The notes under the pieces are model-generated. The model was not told the origin of the DNA, searched no databases, and worked only from the letters and a program-made list of their open reading frames with translations. Below, in pieces: positions 7,581 to 15,044 of a stretch of 64,000 nt of DNA; the first letter of the stretch is position 1, and the number at the start of each line of letters is the position of its first letter. This DNA comes from Kitasatospora kifunensis (GTDB taxonomy: Bacteria > Actinomycetota > Actinomycetes > Streptomycetales > Streptomycetaceae), in contig NZ_JACHJV010000001.1 in assembly GCF_014203855.1 (NCBI RefSeq), positions 6,076,001-6,140,000 on the forward strand, written 5' to 3'. The translations under genes and the position numbers were made by a program.

Positions 7581-8453
7581 ATGAAGTCCAGCTCGCCCCG
7601 TGCCATGACCGCGCCGATCGTCACCGACTGGGCCCACGCCTGGAACGGCGCCGAGCCCCAGGCGCTCGGTGCCCTGTTCGCCGCCGACGGCACCTACACC
7701 GACCAGGCCGTGGGTGTCACCTTCCACGGCCGCCAGGAGATCGCCGGCTGGAAGGCCCGCGCCGACAGCCTCATCGACAACGTCCACGTGATCGTCCGCG
7801 CCGCCGACCGCGCCGGCGCCCGCCACATCCGCTGGTTCCCCATCGAACTGGGCAACGTGCTGCACGTCGCCAACGCCTACGAGGACGGTCAGGGCCGTAT
7901 CGTCCTGGAAGGCCCCACCGTGGACCGCGAGGGCTTCCACCTCTCCTGGAACTGGTGGATCGGCACGCCCGGGCGCGGCACCGAGCCCGTCTCCCGCTCC
8001 TACACCCGTCGTTGGGTGGTCGACATGACGGCCGGCAGCGTCGACGAGCAGATCATCGACGACCTGCCGGTGGAGTTCCCGACCCTCAACGAGGCCTACC
8101 TGGGCGCCGAGAACCGCTACCACTACGCCGTCTCCTTCCCCGACGAGAAGGGCAACGGCTGCTACGGCATCGTCAAATACGACCGCACCACCGGCGCCCG
8201 CCGCATCCACCAGGTCGGCGACGCCCGGATGCCCGGCGAAGCCGTCTTCGTGCCCGCCGCCGGAGCCACCCGCGAGGACGACGGCTACCTCCTCACCGTC
8301 GTCTCCGACCTCAAGCAGGACGCCTCCCAGCTCCTCGTCCTTGACGCCTCCGGCCTCGATCGGATCGCCACCGTCCACCTGCCCCACCGGGTGAGCGCCG
8401 GACTCCACGGCTCCTGGATCCCCGACACCGCCCCCGCCGGGAACCGGGACTGA
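7581..8453 (+). CDS. SnoaL-like domain fused to the C-terminal half of a carotenoid oxygenase
   Basis: 290 residues from ATG 7581 behind GAAGGAG. Residues about 12-75 (DWAHAWNG, LFAADGTYTD, FHGRQEIAGW) form an NTF2/SnoaL-type domain. Residues about 80-281 match the second half of carotenoid cleavage oxygenases: HVANAYEDG, VEFPTLNEAYLG, GEAVFVPAAGA, REDDGYLLTVVSD and AGLHGSWIP. Two iron-ligand-type His remain (95 and 275). The two that would lie in the first propeller blades are absent because that half is replaced by SnoaL. It is therefore either an unusual chimaeric enzyme or a non-catalytic binder. It is a single gene behind its own strong promoter. Confidence 0.8.
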   Translation: MKSSSPRAMTAPIVTDWAHAWNGAEPQALGALFAADGTYTDQAVGVTFHGRQEIAGWKARADSLIDNVHVIVRAADRAGARHIRWFPIELGNVLHVANAYEDGQGRIVLEGPTVDREGFHLSWNWWIGTPGRGTEPVSRSYTRRWVVDMTAGSVDEQIIDDLPVEFPTLNEAYLGAENRYHYAVSFPDEKGNGCYGIVKYDRTTGARRIHQVGDARMPGEAVFVPAAGATREDDGYLLTVVSDLKQDASQLLVLDASGLDRIATVHLPHRVSAGLHGSWIPDTAPAGNRD

Positions 8454-8496
8454 ACACCACCACCCTTCTGGGGGACCGGAAGGCACTAGGGCGGCA

Positions 8497-9540
8497 CTAG
8501 GCATCCGCGCGCGCGGCGTGGGCCTCGGCGATGGCCTCCGGCAGCCAGTCGCGCGTCTTGGCGAAGGTGAAGCCGAGTTCGGTGGCCCGGGTGTTGTCCA
8601 TGGCGTAGTAGCGGTCGAAGGAGAACGGTGACGCGGCGACTCCGGTGCCGTGGGAGAAACGGGGCCTTGGGGCGCCCAGTTGATCGGCGATCAGCTCGGA
8701 CAGTTCGGTGACGTCGAGTTCACCGTGCGAGCAGGCGTTGACCGGGCCGGTGAAGTCGGCCGCCGCCGCCCAGGCGAGGAACTCGGCGATCTCCCGGTGG
8801 TGGATGAAGGAGGTCGGCAGCGGGGCGGGGTGGATCTCGATCGGGAGGCCCGCCGCGATCCGCTCGGTGTAGTGGGCCAGGCGCCCGGTGAAGTCGAGTG
8901 GGCCGCCGCCGAGCACATGCGTGCTGCGCACGCTGACGAACGCGAACGGCGGCTGCGACTCCGAGCCCGACTTGGACTTTGACTCCGACTCTGACTGCGA
9001 CTCGGACTCCGACTGCGACCGCGACGCGAAGACCGCCTCGGCCTGGCGCTTGCCCTCCGCGTAGCGGGTCGCGGGATCGAGTAGAGCGGCCAACCGGTCG
9101 GCGTCGTCCCAGGGGAGGGCGTGATCCACCGGCCAGGCCATCGGGTCCACCCGTTCCTCGCGCACCGGCCGCCGCCACACCTGACCGAGCGGAGCGAGCG
9201 GATCAGGCGTACGCAGCCGCTCGGCGGTCGCCGGGTCGTAGACCTCGATGGTGGAGGTCATCACATAGCGCGCGGTCCGGTCGGCGAAGACGCGGCGGGC
9301 CACGGCGGCGTGCGCCGGGGTGGCGCAGACCTGGTCGATCACCGCGTCGAACTCGCGGGCGCCGAGCGCCGCCCGCAGCGCCGTCTCGTCCGCCCGATCG
9401 GCGACCAGGGCGGTGACGCCGGGTGGAGTGGGCGAGGAGCCGCGGTTGAGGACGGTGACGCCGATCCCGGCGTCGCGGAGCAGGGTGACCAGGTGACGGC
9501 CGAAGTAGCGGCTGCCACCGATGACAAGGACGTTTCGCAT
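8497..9540 (-). CDS. NAD-dependent epimerase/dehydratase family protein
   Basis: 347 residues from ATG 9540. The N-terminus MRNVLVIGGSRYFGRHL carries the GGxxxxG Rossmann motif of extended SDRs. The body includes a TSTIEVYD strand and RYAEGKRQAE (an E-G-K variant of the YxxxK region), then RSTHVLGGG and PTSFIHHREIAEFL, typical of this family. A Ser/Glu/Lys-rich insertion encoded by tandem GACTCx repeats (8955-9020) interrupts the middle of the protein and probably forms a flexible surface loop. Substrate is unknown. It is divergent from a LysR regulator 81 bp away, which may control it. Confidence 0.8.
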   Translation of the reverse strand: MRNVLVIGGSRYFGRHLVTLLRDAGIGVTVLNRGSSPTPPGVTALVADRADETALRAALGAREFDAVIDQVCATPAHAAVARRVFADRTARYVMTSTIEVYDPATAERLRTPDPLAPLGQVWRRPVREERVDPMAWPVDHALPWDDADRLAALLDPATRYAEGKRQAEAVFASRSQSESESQSESESKSKSGSESQPPFAFVSVRSTHVLGGGPLDFTGRLAHYTERIAAGLPIEIHPAPLPTSFIHHREIAEFLAWAAAADFTGPVNACSHGELDVTELSELIADQLGAPRPRFSHGTGVAASPFSFDRYYAMDNTRATELGFTFAKTRDWLPEAIAEAHAARADA

Positions 9541-9621
9541 GGCCCCAGCCTGGCCGCCTAGGATCCGCAGCAGAACTGGTGACTTGCTGAACGAGACCCA
9601 AGGAAATCTGGTGACAGACCG

Positions 9622-10521
9622 GTGATCGACGTCCAGCGGCTGCGGGTGCTGCGCGCGGTGGCGGAGCACGGCAGCTTCAACCGGGCGGCGGCGGCCCTGC
9701 ACCTGACGCCCTCCGCCGTCTCCCAGCAGGTGGCCGCGCTGGAACGGAGCCTGGGCACGCCCGTCGTGCTGCGCAGCACCCGTGGTGTGAGCCTGACCGA
9801 GTCGGGCCGGGTGATGGTGGAGGCGGCATCGGCGATCGCCGCCGAGCTGCGGCACGCCAGGGAGCAGATCGACCGGATCGCGGCCGGTCGGCCGACGCTC
9901 ACGATCGCCACCTTCACCAGCGGTGGTCGGCAGCTGCTCCCCGCCGCGCTCGCCGCCTTCACGGCCGACCACCCCGAGGTCGAACTCACCGTGCTGGAGC
10001 GCGAACCCGAGGAGAGCCTGCCGATGGTGCGGCAGGGCAGCGCTGATCTCGCCCTCGCCTACCACTTCGACGGCCCGCTCCCCGCGCTGCCCGGCGACCG
10101 GAGCGGCCTGGACTGGACGCCGCTGCTGGACGATCCGCTCTGGGTGGTGCTGCCCACCGGTCACCGGCTGGTCGAGCGGGACTCGCTCGACCTGGCCGAG
10201 CTCGCCACCGAGCGCTGGGTGCTCGGCTGCCTCAAGACCGAGGCGTTCCTTAGGCGTTACGCCGAGTTGGCCGGCTTCGAGCTGCTGGTGCGGGGGAGTA
10301 CCACGGACTACTTCTTCGCCCGTGCGCTGGTCGCCGCCGGTGTGGGCGTCTCGCTGGTGCCGTCCGTCGCGCTGATGCCGGAGCAGCCGGGCACCCGGGC
10401 GGTGGCGATCCAATCCCCGGGCCCCGCACGGCACATCGGCGTCGCCACCGCGCGCCGCGGACATCCCCGGCAGCGGTACGCGGCACGGCTGGTGCGGGCG
10501 CTGCGTCAGCAGGCCTGCTGA
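9622..10521 (+). CDS. LysR-family transcriptional regulator
   Basis: 299 residues from GTG 9622. The N-terminal winged helix-turn-helix spans about residues 3-62 (LRAVAEHGSFNRAAAALHLTPSAVSQQ). The C-terminal two-lobed ligand domain starts near 90 with TLTIATFTSGG. Divergence from the epimerase gene with an 81-bp gap is the classic LysR arrangement. No clear T-N11-A palindrome was confirmed in the gap. It ends 70 bp before an MFS exporter on the same strand, but that gene has its own operator. Confidence 0.9.
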   Translation: MIDVQRLRVLRAVAEHGSFNRAAAALHLTPSAVSQQVAALERSLGTPVVLRSTRGVSLTESGRVMVEAASAIAAELRHAREQIDRIAAGRPTLTIATFTSGGRQLLPAALAAFTADHPEVELTVLEREPEESLPMVRQGSADLALAYHFDGPLPALPGDRSGLDWTPLLDDPLWVVLPTGHRLVERDSLDLAELATERWVLGCLKTEAFLRRYAELAGFELLVRGSTTDYFFARALVAAGVGVSLVPSVALMPEQPGTRAVAIQSPGPARHIGVATARRGHPRQRYAARLVRALRQQAC

Positions 10522-10563
10522 GAGCTGCCGCCCGGGGAGCGAGGACATTCATCGCTTGCCGAC

Positions 10564-10581
10564 ATACCTACTAGTATGTAT
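10564..10581. promoter_or_regulatory. TetR/MarR-like operator overlapping the MFS exporter promoter
   Basis: ATACCTACTAGTATGTAT is an 18-bp dyad around CTAG, with one mismatched pair. TAGTAT inside it can act as a -10 element, placing transcription only a few bases before ATG 10591, so the transcript may be almost leaderless. This style of operator is common before efflux genes. The cognate repressor is not adjacent; the upstream regulator is LysR-type. Confidence 0.65.
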
Positions 10582-10590
10582 GTTCAGGGC

Positions 10591-12021
10591 ATGGTCACAC
10601 GTGATGGTGCTGCGCGGGGGCAACTGGTCGTCAGTCCACCGTTGGCGGAGGGGCGTGAGAACGGGGACGCGGTCGGCCCCCGGCGGCGGGCGCTCGGCCT
10701 GACCGGGCTCTGCCTGGGCACGGCGCTGATCGTGATGGAAGCCAACGTGGTCAATGTGGCCGTCCCGGTGATCCGAGCGCAACTGCACGCCGACGCCGCC
10801 ACCGGCCTGTGGGTGGTGGACGCCTACACGCTCGCCCTCGCCGCCCTGCTGCTCTCCGCCGGGCGGCTGGGGGACCGGATCGGTCCGCGCCGCGGCTATC
10901 TGATCGGCCTGAGTGTCTTCGGGGTGGCCTCCGTGCTGTGCTCGCTCGCGGCCGGCGCCGGCCTGCTCATCCCCGCGCGCGCCCTGCAGGGCGTCGGCGC
11001 CGCCCTGTTGGCGCCCGCGCCGCTGACCCTGATCGCCCGCGCCTATCCGCAACCCGCCGAGCGCGCAAAGGCGGTGGCGCTCTGGGTGAGTGTCGGCGGC
11101 GTCGGCATGGTCCTCGGCCCGCTGCTGAGCGGTCTGTTGCTGGACACGCTGGGCTGGCGGAGTATCTTCATCCTCAACATCCCGGTGGTGGCGGTCACTT
11201 GGTGGCTGGTGTGGAGCCAGGTGGACGAAGCACCCAGGCGCCCGGTCGCCTTCGACCCGGTCGGCCAACTGCTCGCGGTGCTCGGGCTGACGGCGGTCGC
11301 CTGGAGCCTGGTCGACTCCGCGCTGGCCGGCTGGAGTTCGCCAACCGTACTGACCGTGCTGGGTGTTGGCCTGCTCGTCCTGCTCTGCTTCCTGGTCGGA
11401 CAGCTCCGGCGCGGCGGCCGTGGCCATGAAGTCCTGCTGCCACCGGCCATCCTGACCGCCAGGCCCGTCCAGGCCGGACTGCTGGGCGGGTCCGTCTACA
11501 ACTTCACCCTGTACGGGATGCTGCTGGTCTACACCTTCTACTTCCAACAGCTGCGCCACTACTCCGCCCTGCGCACCGGCCTGGCGTTCCTGCCACTGAC
11601 CCTGGCGGTCACCGCCTCCTCGACCCTGGTCGGCGGACGGTTCACCGCCAAGCACGGCCCGCGCCTCGCCCTGGCCACCGGAATGAGCCTGTCCGCCGCT
11701 GGCCTGCTCGTCCTCGGCCTCGGCGCGCGGCACACGCCCTACCCGGTGATCGCCGCCGGCTTCGTCCTCTTCTCGCTGGGCATGGGCCTGTCCGCACCGG
11801 CCCAGACGCTGTCGGTCATGACCTACGCCCCCGACGAGCACAAGAACATGGCCTCCAGCACGCTGAACACCGCCCGCCAGACCGGCGGCGTCATCGGCGT
11901 CGCACTACTGGGCACCTTCGTCTCCCGCGACCTCGCCACGGGCATGCCCGCCGCCATGGCGCTCGCCGCGGCCGGCTGCGCCATCGCGGCACTGACCGCG
12001 CTGCGCCGCATTCCCGGCTAG
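10591..12021 (+). CDS. MFS drug exporter, DHA2 (14-helix) type
   Basis: 476 residues from ATG 10591; the ATG at 10576 lies inside the operator. The protein is hydrophobic throughout with about 14 predicted membrane helices. Motif A appears as LGDRIGPRRG, and ARALQGVGAALLAPAPLTLIARAYP followed by GPLLSGLLLDTLGWRSIFILNIP is characteristic of DHA2/EmrB-QacA exporters. It is likely a proton antiporter for a drug or a self-made metabolite. No biosynthetic partner adjoins it. Repression through the palindromic operator and release by a drug-like ligand is inferred. Confidence 0.9.
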   Translation: MVTRDGAARGQLVVSPPLAEGRENGDAVGPRRRALGLTGLCLGTALIVMEANVVNVAVPVIRAQLHADAATGLWVVDAYTLALAALLLSAGRLGDRIGPRRGYLIGLSVFGVASVLCSLAAGAGLLIPARALQGVGAALLAPAPLTLIARAYPQPAERAKAVALWVSVGGVGMVLGPLLSGLLLDTLGWRSIFILNIPVVAVTWWLVWSQVDEAPRRPVAFDPVGQLLAVLGLTAVAWSLVDSALAGWSSPTVLTVLGVGLLVLLCFLVGQLRRGGRGHEVLLPPAILTARPVQAGLLGGSVYNFTLYGMLLVYTFYFQQLRHYSALRTGLAFLPLTLAVTASSTLVGGRFTAKHGPRLALATGMSLSAAGLLVLGLGARHTPYPVIAAGFVLFSLGMGLSAPAQTLSVMTYAPDEHKNMASSTLNTARQTGGVIGVALLGTFVSRDLATGMPAAMALAAAGCAIAALTALRRIPG

Positions 12022-12065
12022 TGCGGCACCAGGGTCGCTGCGGACGTACGTCGCTGGGGCAAACG

Positions 12066-13058
12066 CTATTCGTGCCTGCCCCTGGACCTGAACCGCGCCT
12101 TGGACTTGGGCAGGCTCCGGGGCGTCGGCTCCGGCGTCCGTGCCGGCCGCCGCTCCAGGCCATGCAGGCTCGCCACCATCGTGTACCCGAACAGGCCGAG
12201 GCCCAGCGCCGCCGGCAGGCCCCACACCAGGCCGGCCCGCTCCATCGAGGCAGAGTCCGCCAGCACCGGCAGCAGCGGCGAGTCGCCGCCCGGTTCGTAG
12301 TAGGCGTCGACCGCGGTCCCGTCGGGTGCCGGGCAGGCGCCGGTGGTGCGCAGCTGCTCGGTGTTGTTGTCCGGCAGGTCCAGGTAGCACTGCTTGTACT
12401 GGGTGCCGTGGCTGCCGGTCCCGGTCTCCTCGTAGGCGATGTGCGCGACCCCGTGGGTACCGAGCGCCATCACCGCCACGGCGCCGGTGGACGCGGTGGC
12501 GTAGCTCAGCGCGAGCGCGCCCAGCACATACGCCACCTTCACCGCGCGAGGCGCCGGCCGCCTGCCGTAGACCAGCCGGCGCACCGGCAGGAGCCAGCCG
12601 ACGATCAGTCCGATCCCGCCGATCACCATGCCGACACCCAGGTCCAGGATCCCCAGCAGGGCCTGGAAGACGACCAGCAGCAGCACCAGCGCCCAGCCCA
12701 CCGCCGCCCGCCCCGGGGTGCGGGGGCGCAGGGGCTTCCGCTTCTGGTCTTTTTGGTCCACCGGGACGTACTCGCCGAGGCCGTGCTGCTCCAACTGCTC
12801 GCGCAGGACCTGCGCGGGCCGGTGGCTCGCCAGCCGCCACGCCTCGCCCGCCCGCGCCACGTCCACGACACCGGGCCGCTCACCCGGGTACACGTCGGTG
12901 AAGCAGAGCAGCACGCTGCGCACCTGCGAGACCCCGTACTTGCTGCGGCTCAGCCCGTACAGGCGCTTCAGGTCGAACCCGACCTCGGCCAAGTGCCTCT
13001 GCTGCGCCTTCGTCAGCTCCGGCAGCCCAGGTGAAAGCCATTCGCCCGGCATGTCCAT
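12066..13058 (-). CDS. Membrane protein of unknown function
   Basis: 330 residues from ATG 13058, behind a G-rich tract. A soluble N-terminal part of about 110 residues (LTKAQQRHLAEVGFDLKRLYGLSRSKYG) is followed by a basic stretch. Then come about five hydrophobic segments: two near 120-160, two more near 175-210 and one near 295. A loop with QCYLDLPDNNTEQL lies between the last two. No family is recognised. It lies 100 bp downstream of the caspase gene on the same strand, so it could be a membrane partner of that system or simply a neighbour. Confidence 0.6.
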   Translation of the reverse strand: MDMPGEWLSPGLPELTKAQQRHLAEVGFDLKRLYGLSRSKYGVSQVRSVLLCFTDVYPGERPGVVDVARAGEAWRLASHRPAQVLREQLEQHGLGEYVPVDQKDQKRKPLRPRTPGRAAVGWALVLLLVVFQALLGILDLGVGMVIGGIGLIVGWLLPVRRLVYGRRPAPRAVKVAYVLGALALSYATASTGAVAVMALGTHGVAHIAYEETGTGSHGTQYKQCYLDLPDNNTEQLRTTGACPAPDGTAVDAYYEPGGDSPLLPVLADSASMERAGLVWGLPAALGLGLFGYTMVASLHGLERRPARTPEPTPRSLPKSKARFRSRGRHE

Positions 13059-13158
13059 CGCTGTAAGCCCCCCCTTGTACCTGGAGCGGACCCTATCGCA
13101 CGGAGATCCACTCCTGGACCGCCACCCCGGGGGTGCGTACCTGGGCAGGGTTGGGGGG

Positions 13159-14304
13159 CTACTTGGTCTGCTGGCCAGGGAAGTCGAAGTAGGGCAGATC
13201 GTCGACCTTCTGCTCCTGCCGGAGCGGCGGGTAACCCTGCGGCTCTGGCTGAGAGATGCGCAGGGCGGTGGGCCGTGGGGCATGGCGCTCCAGCGCGGCG
13301 CGGGCTGCCTGGGCCACCAACGGGACGTCGTTGGCGGCGACTTCCTCCAGAGCGAGGCGGGCGGCCAGTACCTTGGCCGGGTCGCGGTCCGTCAGCCAGT
13401 CGGCCAACTCCTCCACGGCCGCAGCCCGCAGTCGCGGGTAGCCGCTGTCCAGTCCGGCCCGCAGTTCCCGGGGCAGCTCCGCCGGTTCCACCACGGCCGG
13501 TGTCCAGGGCGAGGCTCCGGCGAACTGGCGGTTGCGGGCCAGCCCGAGCAGGTCAGCGGTCTCGGTGCCGCGCTGCTGCGGCTCGGGCAGCCCCTCGGAG
13601 CGCAGCCGGGCGCGCAGGTGCCGGTAGATGTCGCCCAGGCTGAGCAGTGGTCCGGCTGTCGGGGTCCCGGTGCGCAGCAGGTGCAGCAGCCGCTCGGTGA
13701 ACGCGGTGTGCCTCTCGCCGGGCAGGGCCAGGGCCGTGCGGTTGGCGGGAGCGGAGGCCAGCGTGTAGGTCCCGGTGACGTCGAGCTGACCGAGCACCGC
13801 GTCGGCGGCCAGCGTCTCGCCGATCGCCCGCCCGCTGAAGCAACTGTCCAGGATCACCACCCGGTTGGTGGCCCGGCTGGCCAGACAGGCGTCACGCATC
13901 GCGTCGAACGGCAGCGCGGTGAACGCCAGTCGGTCAGGGCGGGTGCCGGCCAGACTCAGGTACAGCTCATGGCGCCGAGGACCGAGTAGCCCGTGCCCGC
14001 TGTAGTAGAACAGCAGCAGGTCCTCGGCCTCCTCGGCGGCCTGCATCAGCAGATCACCGACCTGCTCGACGCCCGCCCAGCGCGGCGCCACGGCACAGTG
14101 TTCGGGGAGGAAGCCGCCCAAGGCCGGGTCGGTGAGCACCATGGCCAGGTCGACGGCGTTGTTGTCGATCACCGGTACGTCCGGCAGGCCGGGATCGAGG
14201 TAGGCCGGAGTACCGATCAGCACGATCCGGGAGCGCGCCGGATCCGCGCGCCGGATGCTCTCCTCGGGGGTCACCTCGAACATCTCCGGTCTGGCGGCGC
14301 TCAC
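13159..14304 (-). CDS. Caspase-family (peptidase C14) protein with HEAT-like C-terminus
   Basis: 381 residues from GTG 14304, whose GTGA overlaps the stop of the upstream EACC1 gene. The caspase fold covers about residues 22-235. The catalytic His lies in LLLFYYSGHGLLG and the catalytic Cys in VVILDSCFSGRA, both in standard context. A C-terminal region (about 275-345: LPRELRAGLDSGYPRLRAAAVEEL, LAARLALEEVAAND) looks like short HEAT-type repeats. Bacterial caspase-like proteases next to EACC1 proteins belong to predicted NTP- or signal-regulated conflict systems that trigger cell death. Target and trigger are unknown. Confidence 0.88.
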   Translation of the reverse strand: MSAARPEMFEVTPEESIRRADPARSRIVLIGTPAYLDPGLPDVPVIDNNAVDLAMVLTDPALGGFLPEHCAVAPRWAGVEQVGDLLMQAAEEAEDLLLFYYSGHGLLGPRRHELYLSLAGTRPDRLAFTALPFDAMRDACLASRATNRVVILDSCFSGRAIGETLAADAVLGQLDVTGTYTLASAPANRTALALPGERHTAFTERLLHLLRTGTPTAGPLLSLGDIYRHLRARLRSEGLPEPQQRGTETADLLGLARNRQFAGASPWTPAVVEPAELPRELRAGLDSGYPRLRAAAVEELADWLTDRDPAKVLAARLALEEVAANDVPLVAQAARAALERHAPRPTALRISQPEPQGYPPLRQEQKVDDLPYFDFPGQQTK

Positions 14305-14648
14305 TCCGTCTCCCCAAGTACTCGGCGTAGCAGCGCCTCGACGTCGTCGACCCGCTTGGCGTCGACCTCCACCCTGCGCCCGTCCGACGTCGACACCACG
14401 ATCCGCACATCGGAGCGACTCGGCTGGGTGAGGAAGGCCTTCAGCGATGCCGCCAGCACACTGATCGCCCCGCCGCCCCCGACAGCGACCACCAACGCAT
14501 CGGCCAGCGCCCCCAGTTCCCCCGGCGCGGGCACTGCGGGTGCCGGTGAGATCAGACCACGGAGCGCGGATTCCTGGCTCAGCCAGTCCGACAGCTCCGC
14601 CAGCGCCGCCTCCGGCTCATCGCCCTCTACCGCCAAGCGCACACTCAC
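14301..14648 (-). CDS. Effector-associated constant component EACC1
   Basis: 115 residues from GTG 14648, chosen because GGGGAGGG precedes it; in-frame GTGs at 14654 and 14642 are alternatives. It shows the EACC1 pattern: ELSDWLSQESALRGLI, then a Gly-rich hydrophobic segment (LVVAVGGGGAISVLAASLKAFL), then VRIVVSTSDGRRVEVDAKRV and a short helix. EACC1 proteins are small accessory components encoded beside effector modules, including caspases, in actinobacterial conflict systems. The 4-bp overlap with the caspase gene supports joint function and fixed stoichiometry. Confidence 0.85.
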   Translation of the reverse strand: MSVRLAVEGDEPEAALAELSDWLSQESALRGLISPAPAVPAPGELGALADALVVAVGGGGAISVLAASLKAFLTQPSRSDVRIVVSTSDGRRVEVDAKRVDDVEALLRRVLGETE

Positions 14649-14789
14649 GAGCACCCTCCCCGGACACGCTGCGCGTGATACAGCCCCACGATATGGCCCG
14701 CACCGGCCCGCGAACAGCCTTCGCGAACGGCCTTCGCGGGAGCCGCCGCCGAGCCTCACCGATGGGGCTGCCAGGCAGAGTTGCAGGAC

Positions 14790-14815
14790 GGGGGACGGGG
14801 GACGGGGGACGGGGG
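14790..14815 (+). repeat. Four G5 tracts with AC spacers (G-quadruplex motif)
   Basis: GGGGG occurs four times (14790, 14797, 14804, 14811) with two-base AC spacers, a near-ideal G-quadruplex sequence and a 7-bp tandem repeat. It lies upstream of the EACC1 gene on the G-rich strand and abuts the IS110 remnant, so it may mark a deletion or insertion junction. Confidence 0.75.
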
Positions 14816-14817
14816 AC

Positions 14818-15016
14818 GACCGTGACCGCTTCGCGGACGCCCGCGGCCTGAGGGCCTACGCCGGGGCATCGCCCACCACCCGGACCTCCGGCAAGAAGTC
14901 CGGCATCACCTGCCGGTGGGTCAGGAACGACCGCCTCAACCACGCCGGCTACCTCTGGGCGTTCTCCGCCATCACCACCTCACCAGCGCACCAGCACGAG
15001 GTGGACCGCCGGTTGG
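14818..15016 (+). pseudogene. IS110-family transposase, C-terminal remnant
   Basis: The frame starting at 14818 reads DRFADARGLRAYAGASP, then SGITCRWVRNDRLNHAGYLWAF and a short tail. This matches the C-terminal (transposase_20) part of IS110/IS116/IS902 transposases, where a helix-hairpin-helix segment carries AYAGxxP. No start codon, N-terminal DEDD domain or downstream IS end was found. It is a decayed insertion-sequence fragment of about 65 codons running into a terminator hairpin. Confidence 0.75.
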
Positions 15017-15039
15017 GAGCTACCCGGCGGTCCACCTCG
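14997..15039 (-). terminator. Strong 16-bp hairpin terminator of the collagen-like surface gene
   Basis: A perfect inverted repeat pairs 14997-15012 with 15024-15039, leaving an 11-nt loop. It begins 6 nt past the stop of the leftward collagen-like gene (stop 15045-15047) and is very GC-rich, as actinomycete terminators usually are. It also overlaps the end of the IS110 remnant. Confidence 0.8.
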
Positions 15040-15044
15040 ATGGG

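Noticed and set aside
9622..12021. LysR and MFS genes as one operon
   Set aside because: The MFS gene has its own palindromic operator and -10 in the 70-bp gap, so independent transcription is more likely.
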